A stretch of DNA of 64,000 nt, taken from contig DATNEW010000020.1 of the NCBI GenBank assembly GCA_035606695.1, positions 62,001 to 126,000 on the forward strand, written 5' to 3'. Shown one piece after another: positions 1 through 7,506 of this stretch. The first letter of the stretch is position 1, and each line of letters starts with the position of its first letter. Below the pieces are notes generated by a model, which ran no database searches, was not told the origin of the DNA, and saw only the letters and a program-made list of their open reading frames with translations. The DNA comes from Gemmatimonadaceae bacterium. Its GTDB lineage: Bacteria > Gemmatimonadota > Gemmatimonadetes > Gemmatimonadales > Gemmatimonadaceae. Both the position numbers and the translations under genes were made by a program.

Positions 1-333
1 CGTGACGCGGGCCGCGCCGGTGTCGCATGCGCGCGCGAGTGCCTCATGCTGGCGAACGGTTGCGGTGAATCGCCGATGGCGGGCGACGAGCCACGCGAAG
101 AGGGACAACGAAAGAATGGCCGCGATCGTGGCCGGCCCGCGTGTACCGCGCGACACGAATGTACCGACGACCAACACTCCCGCGACGAACACGAGAAGTC
201 GGACGCGTCCCGTCCAGGCCACGGTGTGACCGACGCGTGCCACGACCTCGCGATGCGCCGCGGCGCGCGCGCGATAATCGTCCGCGACGCGGTTGTCCGC
301 CGAAGCGGCGTTCGCGTCGGCTCCCGAGTTCAT
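1..333 (-). CDS. N-terminal part of a small-membrane-anchored protein (possibly MutS-related), cut by window edge
   Basis: An open frame runs on the minus strand from an ATG at 333-331 to the window edge, giving 111 codons without a stop. Residues 1-35 are polar and charged (Arg/Ala rich, beginning MNSGADANAA). A hydrophobic hairpin follows: about residues 45-60 (LLVFVAGVLVVG) and 66-80 (AAILSLSLFAWLVA), then a basic stretch. This layout, a short polar head plus two membrane helices before a missing C-terminal body, resembles MutS-related ATPases with a membrane-anchored N-terminus, but no ATPase motif lies inside the window. The family assignment is a guess; the reading frame itself is well supported by its composition and by the absence of stops. 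Confidence 0.5.
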   Translation of the reverse strand, partial: MNSGADANAASADNRVADDYRARAAAHREVVARVGHTVAWTGRVRLLVFVAGVLVVGTFVSRGTRGPATIAAILSLSLFAWLVARHRRFTATVRQHEALARACDTGAARVT

Positions 334-433
334 GTCGTCCGTCCGCCGATCTGAAGTTACAGAAACCTATGCGGGCTGATCGGCGCGCCCTATCACGTGC
401 ACGCAGCCACGACGGCTACGGCTGCAATGGCTG

Positions 434-1252
434 CTACGGCGTGAACGACGACGTGACCGCGTAGCGCCCGCCGCCGAGCGGCATGACGTTGGTTCCGAGC
501 AGGAAGCGGTCGATGCGATTTCGCCGGTGACTGTGCGCGTAGTGCACGATCTTGTTCCCGAACAGAATGCCCACGAACGCGCCGGCCGCGATGTCGCTGG
601 CCCAGTGTTGATCGAGGTACATGCGCGTCAGTCCGGGGACGGCGGCGGCCGTATACAGTATCGGTCCGGCGATCCACATCGCCTTGTGATTCCGCTCGCC
701 GATCTCGGCGGTCAGCGCCGCGGCCGTTGCGTACGCCGCGGCGGAATGGAGCGAAGGAAAGGAGCGATGATCGAAGCTCGTGAAGCCGGAGCCCGCCTTG
801 AATGTCGACGCGCTGCTATCGGAAACGACGCGCGGCCGCGCGCGGCCGATCGGTCCGCGAATGAGCTCGCTCGTCACGTCCGTCGTCGCCATCGCCTCGA
901 ACCAATGCGCGCCGACGTCCGACAGCATGCTCGAGCCTGCCAGTCGACCAACGCCGTAGGTGAGGATCGACGCGATCGTGAGCGGCGTTTCGTTGACGTG
1001 GGTCAACGCGTTGACGAGATCGTGGCGCGATTGGCCGTCCTGCACCTGAGGCGACTGAAACCAGCGCGCGATCTTCGTGTCGTATTGCGCGATGATCACG
1101 GTGCCTGCGACCGCACCAGCCGTGTAGTACAGATCGCGTCGCGTAAAGAAAGTCTTGTCGACCGAATCCCTACGGTCTTGCGCCGCCAATGACAATGCGG
1201 GCGCGACGGCCAGCAGCAGGCCGAGGCAGATGGTTCTGTTCGTTTTGATCAC
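434..1252 (-). CDS. PAP2-family phosphatase, secreted or membrane associated
   Basis: Type 2 phosphatidic acid phosphatases remove phosphate from lipid phosphates such as undecaprenyl diphosphate or phosphatidate at the membrane. The three-part signature is visible: a GRARPR block, then SFPSLHS (family PSGH variant), then TRMYLDQHWASDIAAG, where the Arg, His and Asp of the catalytic set are kept. A cleavable signal peptide (IKTNRTICLGLLLAVAPALSLAAQ) opens the protein. I place the start at GTG 1252 because it gives a normal signal peptide; a TTG at 1270 would add six residues. The gene lies 36 bp downstream of the FUSC gene on the same strand and may be co-transcribed. The natural substrate cannot be told from sequence. 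Confidence 0.85.
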   Translation of the reverse strand: MIKTNRTICLGLLLAVAPALSLAAQDRRDSVDKTFFTRRDLYYTAGAVAGTVIIAQYDTKIARWFQSPQVQDGQSRHDLVNALTHVNETPLTIASILTYGVGRLAGSSMLSDVGAHWFEAMATTDVTSELIRGPIGRARPRVVSDSSASTFKAGSGFTSFDHRSFPSLHSAAAYATAAALTAEIGERNHKAMWIAGPILYTAAAVPGLTRMYLDQHWASDIAAGAFVGILFGNKIVHYAHSHRRNRIDRFLLGTNVMPLGGGRYAVTSSFTP

Positions 1253-1288
1253 GCCCGGCGAGCCAAGCAAAATGCTCGCCGTGGCGAA

Positions 1289-3412
1289 TCACGCGACCCA
1301 CCGTTCCACAGCGTCATGCATGAGTTTGAGCTGTCGCGCGAGACGCACCAGCCGTTGGTAAACGATTGGTGAGCGTTTGGCATCCGGTAGCGGCACGCTG
1401 CCGACCGGCGGAAATGGTGCCGGTGCGCGGCCGCTCGCCACCGCGTCGGCGAGATCGGCGAACACCGCGTCCACCGTCCGCGCGAACGGCTCGAGCGGCG
1501 GGTCGGCCGGCGTTGCGTTGGTGGCGTTGCCGACCAGCGCCAGTGCCGCACTCGAGGCAGCAAGGCGTCGCGTGTACACGAGCACCGTCATGATCGCCTC
1601 GAGATGTTCGGGCGGTCCGCGATGCTCGCTCAGTAATCGCTGAAATGATTCTTCGGCGTTCGATGCGGCGAGGGCCAGGCGGCGGCGGGCATCGCGCAAG
1701 CGTCCGATGTCGGCGCGCGGATCACCGAGGAGCACGATGGCGCCATCGAACAACTCCTTCGTCGCGCGCAGCGACGCGGCCGCGAATTCGGGAAGGCGCT
1801 GCCGCTCCTCGCCCGGCCACAACACGGTCGCGCCAATCAGCGCCAATGCACCGCCGATGAGCGTGTTCACGATGCGCAGTCCCGCCAGATGCCAGTCGCC
1901 GGCACTCGTTTCGGCGAGCAGCACGAACGCCGGCGTGCCGAACACCGCGTAGGCGCCGTAGTTGAGCGGCAGCAGCGCGACGCACAGCATGGTGAACACG
2001 GCGATGACGACCAGAACCACGGCGTCGCCGTGAAACACGGCGGTGAGCCCCGCGACGAACATCGCTCCCAGCACCGTGCCGACGATACGCTGCAATGCTT
2101 TCTGGCGCGTCGCCGCCGCGAAGGGCTGCAGAATGACGACCGCCGTGAGCGTGACCCAGTAGCCGTGATTGAGGTGCAGTGCGGTGCTCAGCAAGACGGC
2201 GGCGGTGGTGACGATCGCGATGCGCAGCGCGTGATGCAGCACGCTCGAGTCGGGACGAACAATCGCGCTCGGCGAGAACAAAACCGGCGGGGGCTCGGGC
2301 TCGCCGATGTCGATGTGCTCCGCGTCTCCGCGCACCGGATGCCCCGTGTTGAGCGATGCAACGACGGCTGCCGCGGTGTTCGCATAGTCGGCCATCCGCG
2401 CGAGCAGATCGGCCACACCCGGCGCCGAGGCGCGAAGGACGTCCACATTCCACGCGACGTGAATGCGTGGAATGCCGGTCTCCGACTCGATGCCGGCGGC
2501 GATGGCCTCGAGTGTCGCGGCAATGTCGCGGAGTTGTTCCGGGAGCACGACGTTGAGAACGGCGGCATGTGCCTGCGACAGGGCAGCCGTTTCCTCGAGC
2601 AGCGCGATCAGATGCACGAACGACTGGTCGGCGATCTCGTGCAAAACGAGCAAGCGTTCGCCGCGGCCGGTTTCGGTCGCGCGCGCGCGGCGTGAGAGCG
2701 CGATCGTGGTGCGCGCGCTTTCAATGGCTGTTCGCACCGCGACGAGCTCGCCTGTTAAATCGGCGGGATTGACCGGACCTGCCGCGGCGAGGTCGTCGGC
2801 CTGCGCCGTCGCCAGGCGTGCGACCGCGCGGTAGCATTCGGCCACGCGCAGGCGGACCGGGCGGTATGGCCGCAGCGGCCACAGTACCGTGGAGAGCACC
2901 ATCGCCCACAGACCGCCCGCGACGATGTAGCCTCCGCGAACGAACGCGGCCTCGACGGTGGCGGCGGGAATCGCGAGCGCGATGGCGAAGGTGACGAGGA
3001 TGGTGACGCCAAAACCTGGTCCAAAATCCGGCCACGCGCGTGCGAGGCCGCACAGCATGGCGATCACGAAGGTCGCAACGGTTGCCGCGACGACGTGGCC
3101 GCCGAGCAGGCTGCCCGGCACGACGGCGGCGGCGCTGGCGATCGCGAGAGCGGTGAGGATGCGGGCGCGAAGGCGGTACGGGCCGCCGCGGTCCATGATC
3201 GCGCCGTTGAGACCGGCGAGGCTCATCCAGGTACCGGCGCCGGGCGGCAGGTATGGCGCGGCGAGCAGGGGCAGGACCGTGGCGAGCGCGGCGCGAAAAC
3301 CAGCCGCATACGCCGGCTTGGCGTCGGCGACCGTGGATGCCGACCGAGCATCGTGTAAGGTGCGGCGCACTAAGCCGTTAGCATTCGGCAGCGTCAGTGC
3401 TTCGCCCTCCAA
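1289..3412 (-). CDS. FUSC-family inner-membrane transporter (aromatic acid / fusaric acid type exporter)
   Basis: The protein has 707 residues and the duplicated architecture of the FUSC/YccS/AaeB group: an N-terminal block of about five or six membrane helices (roughly residues 35-185), a soluble helical domain (about 190-385), a second membrane block (about 395-540, including the stretch NHGYWVTLTAVVILQPF typical of FUSC_2), and a C-terminal helical domain. Members export aromatic carboxylic acids or related toxic compounds with a periplasmic adaptor. The start is uncertain: a TTG at 3412 gives the longest form and a GTG at 3370 is possible; neither has a strong ribosome-binding site. It is divergent from an adaptor-TolC operon starting at 3564, which could supply export partners; that pairing is inference. 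Confidence 0.85.
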   Translation of the reverse strand: MEGEALTLPNANGLVRRTLHDARSASTVADAKPAYAAGFRAALATVLPLLAAPYLPPGAGTWMSLAGLNGAIMDRGGPYRLRARILTALAIASAAAVVPGSLLGGHVVAATVATFVIAMLCGLARAWPDFGPGFGVTILVTFAIALAIPAATVEAAFVRGGYIVAGGLWAMVLSTVLWPLRPYRPVRLRVAECYRAVARLATAQADDLAAAGPVNPADLTGELVAVRTAIESARTTIALSRRARATETGRGERLLVLHEIADQSFVHLIALLEETAALSQAHAAVLNVVLPEQLRDIAATLEAIAAGIESETGIPRIHVAWNVDVLRASAPGVADLLARMADYANTAAAVVASLNTGHPVRGDAEHIDIGEPEPPPVLFSPSAIVRPDSSVLHHALRIAIVTTAAVLLSTALHLNHGYWVTLTAVVILQPFAAATRQKALQRIVGTVLGAMFVAGLTAVFHGDAVVLVVIAVFTMLCVALLPLNYGAYAVFGTPAFVLLAETSAGDWHLAGLRIVNTLIGGALALIGATVLWPGEERQRLPEFAAASLRATKELFDGAIVLLGDPRADIGRLRDARRRLALAASNAEESFQRLLSEHRGPPEHLEAIMTVLVYTRRLAASSAALALVGNATNATPADPPLEPFARTVDAVFADLADAVASGRAPAPFPPVGSVPLPDAKRSPIVYQRLVRLARQLKLMHDAVERWVA

Positions 3413-3457
3413 CGATCATGTGATATCTCGCGTATTCCAATGAGTATGGAAGGTACC

Positions 3458-3491
3458 GGCGCCCCCCCAGCTCGGGGCAGGGCGCCGCTTT
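3458..3491 (+). promoter_or_regulatory. GC-rich hairpin followed by a short T run in the leader of the efflux operon
   Basis: GGCGCCC at 3458-3464 pairs with GGGCGCC at 3480-3486. Inside, CCCC (3465-3468) can pair with GGGG (3474-3477) around an AGCTC loop, with a two-base bulge. The 3' side continues as GCTTTT. This looks like an intrinsic terminator on the plus strand, but nothing upstream is transcribed in that direction, so a leader attenuator for the adaptor operon is one possible reading. It could also be chance in GC-rich DNA. Confidence 0.35.
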
Positions 3492-3494
3492 TGT

Positions 3495-3508
3495 TCGATC
3501 ATGATCGA
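3495..3508. promoter_or_regulatory. 14-bp perfect palindrome between divergent FUSC and efflux genes
   Basis: TCGATCATGATCGA is a perfect 14-bp palindrome in the 151-bp divergent intergenic region, 55 bp before the adaptor start. A related half, GACCATGATG, follows at once. Position and symmetry fit a dimeric repressor operator serving one or both efflux transcription units. No regulator gene is adjacent, so the binding protein is unknown. Confidence 0.35.
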
Positions 3509-3563
3509 CCATGATGCCGGTCGGTAGCTTTCGGCCGGCAGTTTCCTATCTCCCGCCCACGAC

Positions 3564-4841
3564 ATGTCTGCTCGTCCGCTCCTTCTGTTGCTGGCCACCG
3601 TCGCGTTCGTTTCGCTCGGTGCCTGCGAGAAGCAGAAGTCTGAATCAGTCACGCTTCCCACGACTACTGTTTCGCGCGGCGACATCGCCGTCCGGGTGCA
3701 AGCCACGGGTACCGTCGAGCCAATCGACCCCGTGGACATCAAGTCCAAAGCCGGTGGCGCGATCATCAAGCTTCCGGTCGACGTCGGCAGCGTGGTCAAG
3801 GCGCACCAGGTGCTCGCGGTGATCGACCCGCGCACCGTGCAAAACAACTACGACCAGGCGGTGGCGGACGACGTCGTGTCGCGCACCTCGCTCCAGACGG
3901 TGCTGCGCGACCAGGCGCGCAAGGACACGTTGTTCTCGCATCATGTCATCACGGCGGCGCAGCACGACAGCACGAAGTCGGCGGTGACGGCGGCGCAATC
4001 GGACATGATCAACAAGCGGGCGGCGTTGGATCTGGCGCGCCAGGCGCTCGAGGACGCGACGATCGAGGCGCCGATCAGCGGCACCGTGATCTCGCGCGGC
4101 GTGACGCAAGGAACGATCGTGACGCCCGCAACGGGCCAGGCGAACGGCACCACGCTCCTGACGCTCGCCGATCTCAGTCGCGTCCGTATGCGCGTGACGA
4201 TCGACGAAGTCGAGATGGCGAACATTCGCGTGGGTGAATCCGCCACGGTCGCGGTCGACGCTTTTACCGATCGCACGTTCAGCGGCGTCATCGAGAAGAT
4301 CGAGCCGCAAGCGGTCGTGACACAGGGCGTCACGTTCTTCCCGGTGCAGGTCACGATCGACAACCGTGAAGGATTATTAATGCCCGGAATGAACGGCGAA
4401 GTCACCATCAAGGCGGCAGACCTGTCGAACGTGGTGCAGATTCCAATCGACGCCATTCGTCCGACGAACGAGCTCGCGCCCGTCGCGCGCATGTTCGGCA
4501 TTTCGGTGGACACGCTGATCAACACGCTGCGCCGCGATCTCGTGTCGACGGAGGGAACGACGGGGCTGCCCGGACGGTACGTCGTGGTGCAGCTGCCCGA
4601 CGGCTCGTTCGAGATGCGTCTCGTGAAGATCGGTCCCACCGATCTTCGCGTCGCCCAGGTCATCGACGGCGTCAAAGAAGGCGACAAGGTCGTGCTGCTC
4701 GGCTCGATCATCACCAGCCGGCCGGCTGTCCCGCCGCGATTGCAGATCGCGTCGAACATGCGGCGCGGTGCAACGAATACGGCGACCCCCACCAAGCAAG
4801 CGGGCGCGCCCGCACAGGCAGGACAGGCTACGAAACCGTGA
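3564..4841 (+). CDS. HlyD/MacA-like efflux periplasmic adaptor lipoprotein
   Basis: The 425-residue protein starts with a lipoprotein signal (LLLLLATVAFVSLGAC, lipid Cys21). The adaptor fold follows: a biotinyl-lipoyl half (GTVEPIDPVDIKSKAGG near residue 50), a coiled-coil hairpin (about 95-165, Gln/Lys/Ala rich), the second lipoyl half (IEAPISGTVISRG), a beta barrel and a membrane-proximal domain. It links an inner-membrane pump to TolC. The next gene, a TolC homologue, overlaps by ATGA. Its barrel region resembles MacA adaptors more than the classical AcrA type. A MacB pump is not adjacent; two MacB-like permeases without adaptor lie at 25.8-28.3 kb. Confidence 0.9.
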   Translation: MSARPLLLLLATVAFVSLGACEKQKSESVTLPTTTVSRGDIAVRVQATGTVEPIDPVDIKSKAGGAIIKLPVDVGSVVKAHQVLAVIDPRTVQNNYDQAVADDVVSRTSLQTVLRDQARKDTLFSHHVITAAQHDSTKSAVTAAQSDMINKRAALDLARQALEDATIEAPISGTVISRGVTQGTIVTPATGQANGTTLLTLADLSRVRMRVTIDEVEMANIRVGESATVAVDAFTDRTFSGVIEKIEPQAVVTQGVTFFPVQVTIDNREGLLMPGMNGEVTIKAADLSNVVQIPIDAIRPTNELAPVARMFGISVDTLINTLRRDLVSTEGTTGLPGRYVVVQLPDGSFEMRLVKIGPTDLRVAQVIDGVKEGDKVVLLGSIITSRPAVPPRLQIASNMRRGATNTATPTKQAGAPAQAGQATKP

Positions 4842-6301
4842 AGGCTCTGGCAGTTGTAACAGTTCTCTGTATGATGGGCGCCGCGTGCAGGACGTCGGCG
4901 CCGAAGATCGACGGAGTCGCGCCCGTTCCGGCGGCTCCCAGTGCGACGTGGACGCCGCCAGCCTCGGTTCAGGCCGAAGCGCAGCATGACCGTGCGGCGT
5001 CGAACTCGCCCGTAACCTCCGGTGCGCACCAGTACACGCTGGCGGAAGTCGTCGACGTCGCGCTGCGCAACAGCCCCGCGACGCGACTTTCCTACGCGCA
5101 GGCGCGCGCAGCCGCGGATGTGTACGGATCGAGCGAAGGGCGCATCTATCCGTCGCTCACCGCGGGCGTCACCAGCACGCGTGCCTTGTCGGTTGCGGCC
5201 GCGGGTCGCGCGCCGGTGGAGCGCACCGTTTACGGCCCGTCGCTGACGCTCGCGTACACGGTGCTCGACTTCGGCGGGCGCAACGGTTCGATCGACGTCG
5301 CGCGGCAGACGGCGGTGGCCGCCGATCTCACGCACAACGCGACGGTGGAGAGCACGATTCTGCTCGTCGAGTCGGCCGCGTTCACCTATCTCTCGACGCG
5401 CGCGCAGCGCGATGCGCAGCAGTCGTCGCTGGATCTGGCGACGCGCGCGTTGGATGCCGCGAACGAGCGTCATCGGGTCGGCCTCGCGACGATCGCCGAC
5501 GTGCTGCAGGCGCAAACGGCCAGGTCGCAGGCCGAGCTCGAGCTCGAGACGCTCGAGGGCCAGATGCAGGTGACGCGCGGTTCGCTCGCGGTCGCGATGG
5601 GCATTCCGGCGAACAGCGCGTTCGACGTTCCGGAATTTCGCGCGGCGGACTCGGTGTACTTCGTCACGGAGTCGGTGGACTCGCTCGTCGAGCGGGCGGT
5701 GCGGACCCGGCCGGAGCTGGCGTCGGCGCGCGCGCAGGCGGCCGCGGCGAGCTCGGAGATTCGCGTTGCGCGCTCCGGCTATCTGCCGGCGCTGACCGTC
5801 GGCGCGACGGGCGCTCGCAACGGTTCGAACGTTTCTACCTTTTCAGGAAACACGTATACCGTGAACCTCGGCGTTGCGGTGCCCGTGTTCTCGGGATTCT
5901 CGAATCAGTTCGACGTGGGCGCGGCCTCGGAGCAGTATCAGGCGGCGATCGCGCGCACCGAGGCGACGAAGGCGCAGATCATTCAGCAGGTCTTCACGGC
6001 GTACTATCTGTTGAAGACGGCGACGAACCGCGTGCGCACGTCGCGCGACCTGCTCGCGAGCGCGACGCAGTCCGAAGTGGTGGCGCGCGAGCGCTATCGT
6101 GAGGGCGTCGGCACGATCGTCGACCTGCTCGTGGCGCAATCGGCGCTGGCCAGCGCCAAGGCGCAGGAGATCGACGCGCGGTGGCAGTGGCGGAGCGCCC
6201 TCGCGCAACTGGCGCACGACGTCGGCGTGCTGGATGCGCGGGGGGAGCCGATCTTCCCGACGCTGACGCCGGCGCCGGACGTGAGACCGGATAACAAATG
6301 A
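4838..6301 (+). CDS. TolC-family outer-membrane efflux lipoprotein
   Basis: 487 residues with the two repeated OEP (outer membrane efflux protein) halves, at roughly residues 70-260 and 285-470. Each has the long Ala/Gln/Arg-rich helices that form the periplasmic tunnel. A lipobox (VLCMMGAAC, Cys17) predicts outer-membrane acylation, as in the NodT/OprM branch. OEP hallmarks include the repeated RVGLATIADVLQAQ and REGVGTIVDLLVAQ segments, one in each half, showing the internal duplication. The start overlaps the adaptor stop by ATGA and the stop overlaps the next adaptor start, so this one channel sits between two adaptors in a single operon and probably serves both. Confidence 0.92.
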   Translation: MKALAVVTVLCMMGAACRTSAPKIDGVAPVPAAPSATWTPPASVQAEAQHDRAASNSPVTSGAHQYTLAEVVDVALRNSPATRLSYAQARAAADVYGSSEGRIYPSLTAGVTSTRALSVAAAGRAPVERTVYGPSLTLAYTVLDFGGRNGSIDVARQTAVAADLTHNATVESTILLVESAAFTYLSTRAQRDAQQSSLDLATRALDAANERHRVGLATIADVLQAQTARSQAELELETLEGQMQVTRGSLAVAMGIPANSAFDVPEFRAADSVYFVTESVDSLVERAVRTRPELASARAQAAAASSEIRVARSGYLPALTVGATGARNGSNVSTFSGNTYTVNLGVAVPVFSGFSNQFDVGAASEQYQAAIARTEATKAQIIQQVFTAYYLLKTATNRVRTSRDLLASATQSEVVARERYREGVGTIVDLLVAQSALASAKAQEIDARWQWRSALAQLAHDVGVLDARGEPIFPTLTPAPDVRPDNK

Positions 6302-7506
6302 TGAATATTGATTCAATGATTAATAGACTGTCATTCCGAGCGGCAGCGAGGAATCTGCCGTCCGGTCGGATTGGCCAGTCACTCCACCGCGACGCCAGAT
6401 TCCTCGCGTCGCTCGGAATGACAGGCATCGCGCTCGCCGCCTGCGCCAAACCCGCGCCGCAAAAAACGCCGCCGGTGCCCGTGGAGCTTGCGGCCGCGGC
6501 GAAGATCGCCGCGCCGCTCGACGTCCAGGCGAACGGCGTCGTCGAGCCGCTGCAGACCGTGGCCGTGCAAGCGCAGGTCGGCGGCACGCTCGAGACGGTC
6601 GCGTTCAACGAAGGCGACGACGTGCAGGCCGGGCAGCTGTTGTTCAAGATCGACCCGCGTCCGTTCGAGGCCGCGCTTCGACAGGCGGAAGCCGCCGCGG
6701 CGCGCGACGAGGCCACCGCCGCCAACGCGCAGCGCGACGCCGACCGATACAAGGCACTCGTCGAAAAGGATTACGTCACGAAGTCGCAGGCCGATCAGGC
6801 GGCGTCCGCCGCCGCCGCCGCGCAGGCCACATTGCAGGCCAGCCGTGCGGCCGTCGACAATGCGAAACTCAATCTGAACTACACGACGATTCGCGCGCCG
6901 ATCGCCGGGCGCACCGGCCGGCTGCTGGTGCGGCAGGGCAATCTCGTTCGACCCGGCGCCGATCCACTCGTGGTCATCAACACACTGCACCCGATCCTCG
7001 TCCGCTTTCCCGTCGTGCAGCACGACTTTCCCGCGCTGCAGCGCCGCATGCAGAGCGGCACCGTCACCGTGCGCGTCGTCACGGCGGACAGCGGCAAGGT
7101 CAACGAAGCGGGCACGCTGGCGTTTCTCGACAATGCGGTGGATTCGCTCACGGGAACCGTCACCGCCAAGGCCCGATTTCAGAATCAGACCAACAGCTTG
7201 TGGCCAGGCGAATACGTGCGCGTCGCGGCGGAGCTCGACGTACAGGCGGGGGCGGTCGCCGTGCCAACGCGTGCGGTGCAGTCCGGACAGGAAGGCAATT
7301 ACGTGTTCGTCGTCGGCAATGACAACGTCGCGAAGCTTCGACAGATCACCGTGGGTCGAGCGGTGGGTCAGATGACGACGATCGACAAGGGACTCGACGC
7401 CGGCGAGGAAGTGGTCGTCGACGGGCAATCGCGGTTGACGCCAAACGCGCGCGTGGATGTGAAGAACGCGCCGACGGCCACCACGCAGGCGGGGGCGGTG
7501 CGATGA
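6298..7506 (+). CDS. RND efflux periplasmic adaptor lipoprotein (MdtA/AcrA type) with repeat-derived N-terminus
   Basis: 402 residues. From about residue 55 it is a standard RND adaptor: VQANGVVEPLQTVAVQAQVGG lipoyl half, coiled-coil hairpin (about 120-185), second lipoyl half (TIRAPIAGRTGR), beta barrel and a membrane-proximal domain ending in PNARVDV. The N-terminus is unusual: codons 11-42 are read through a 95-bp palindromic repeat (6329-6423). The segment FLASLGMTGIALAAC that serves as lipoprotein signal (Cys49) is half encoded by the right arm of that repeat. No alternative in-frame start gives a full signal peptide. The start overlaps the TolC stop and the stop overlaps the RND pump start, so translation is coupled. 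Confidence 0.88.
   Translation: MMNIDSMINRLSFRAAARNLPSGRIGQSLHRDARFLASLGMTGIALAACAKPAPQKTPPVPVELAAAAKIAAPLDVQANGVVEPLQTVAVQAQVGGTLETVAFNEGDDVQAGQLLFKIDPRPFEAALRQAEAAAARDEATAANAQRDADRYKALVEKDYVTKSQADQAASAAAAAQATLQASRAAVDNAKLNLNYTTIRAPIAGRTGRLLVRQGNLVRPGADPLVVINTLHPILVRFPVVQHDFPALQRRMQSGTVTVRVVTADSGKVNEAGTLAFLDNAVDSLTGTVTAKARFQNQTNSLWPGEYVRVAAELDVQAGAVAVPTRAVQSGQEGNYVFVVGNDNVAKLRQITVGRAVGQMTTIDKGLDAGEEVVVDGQSRLTPNARVDVKNAPTATTQAGAVR
6329..6423. repeat. 95-bp palindromic repeat element inside the adaptor 5' coding region
   Basis: Left arm 6329-6357 begins TGTCATTCCGAGCG and ends GCGAGGAATCTG. Right arm 6396-6423 is its near-perfect inverted copy (CAGATTCCTCGC ... CGCTCGGAATGACA). The arms are about 28 bp, differ only around the middle, and enclose a 38-bp spacer. 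A second full copy of the same 95-bp length is at 53683-53777, and single arms occur at 16049 and 36094. The size and lack of coding content fit a REP/MITE-like dispersed element. Confidence 0.85.

Noticed and set aside
3941..5515. 524-codon minus-strand frame opposite adaptor and TolC genes
   Set aside because: It crosses the boundary of two clear genes and has the Arg-rich composition of an antisense shadow.
6329..6423. Insertion sequence or small RNA gene
   Set aside because: There is no transposase frame, no promoter and no T run; dispersed copies of equal size fit a non-coding palindromic repeat.
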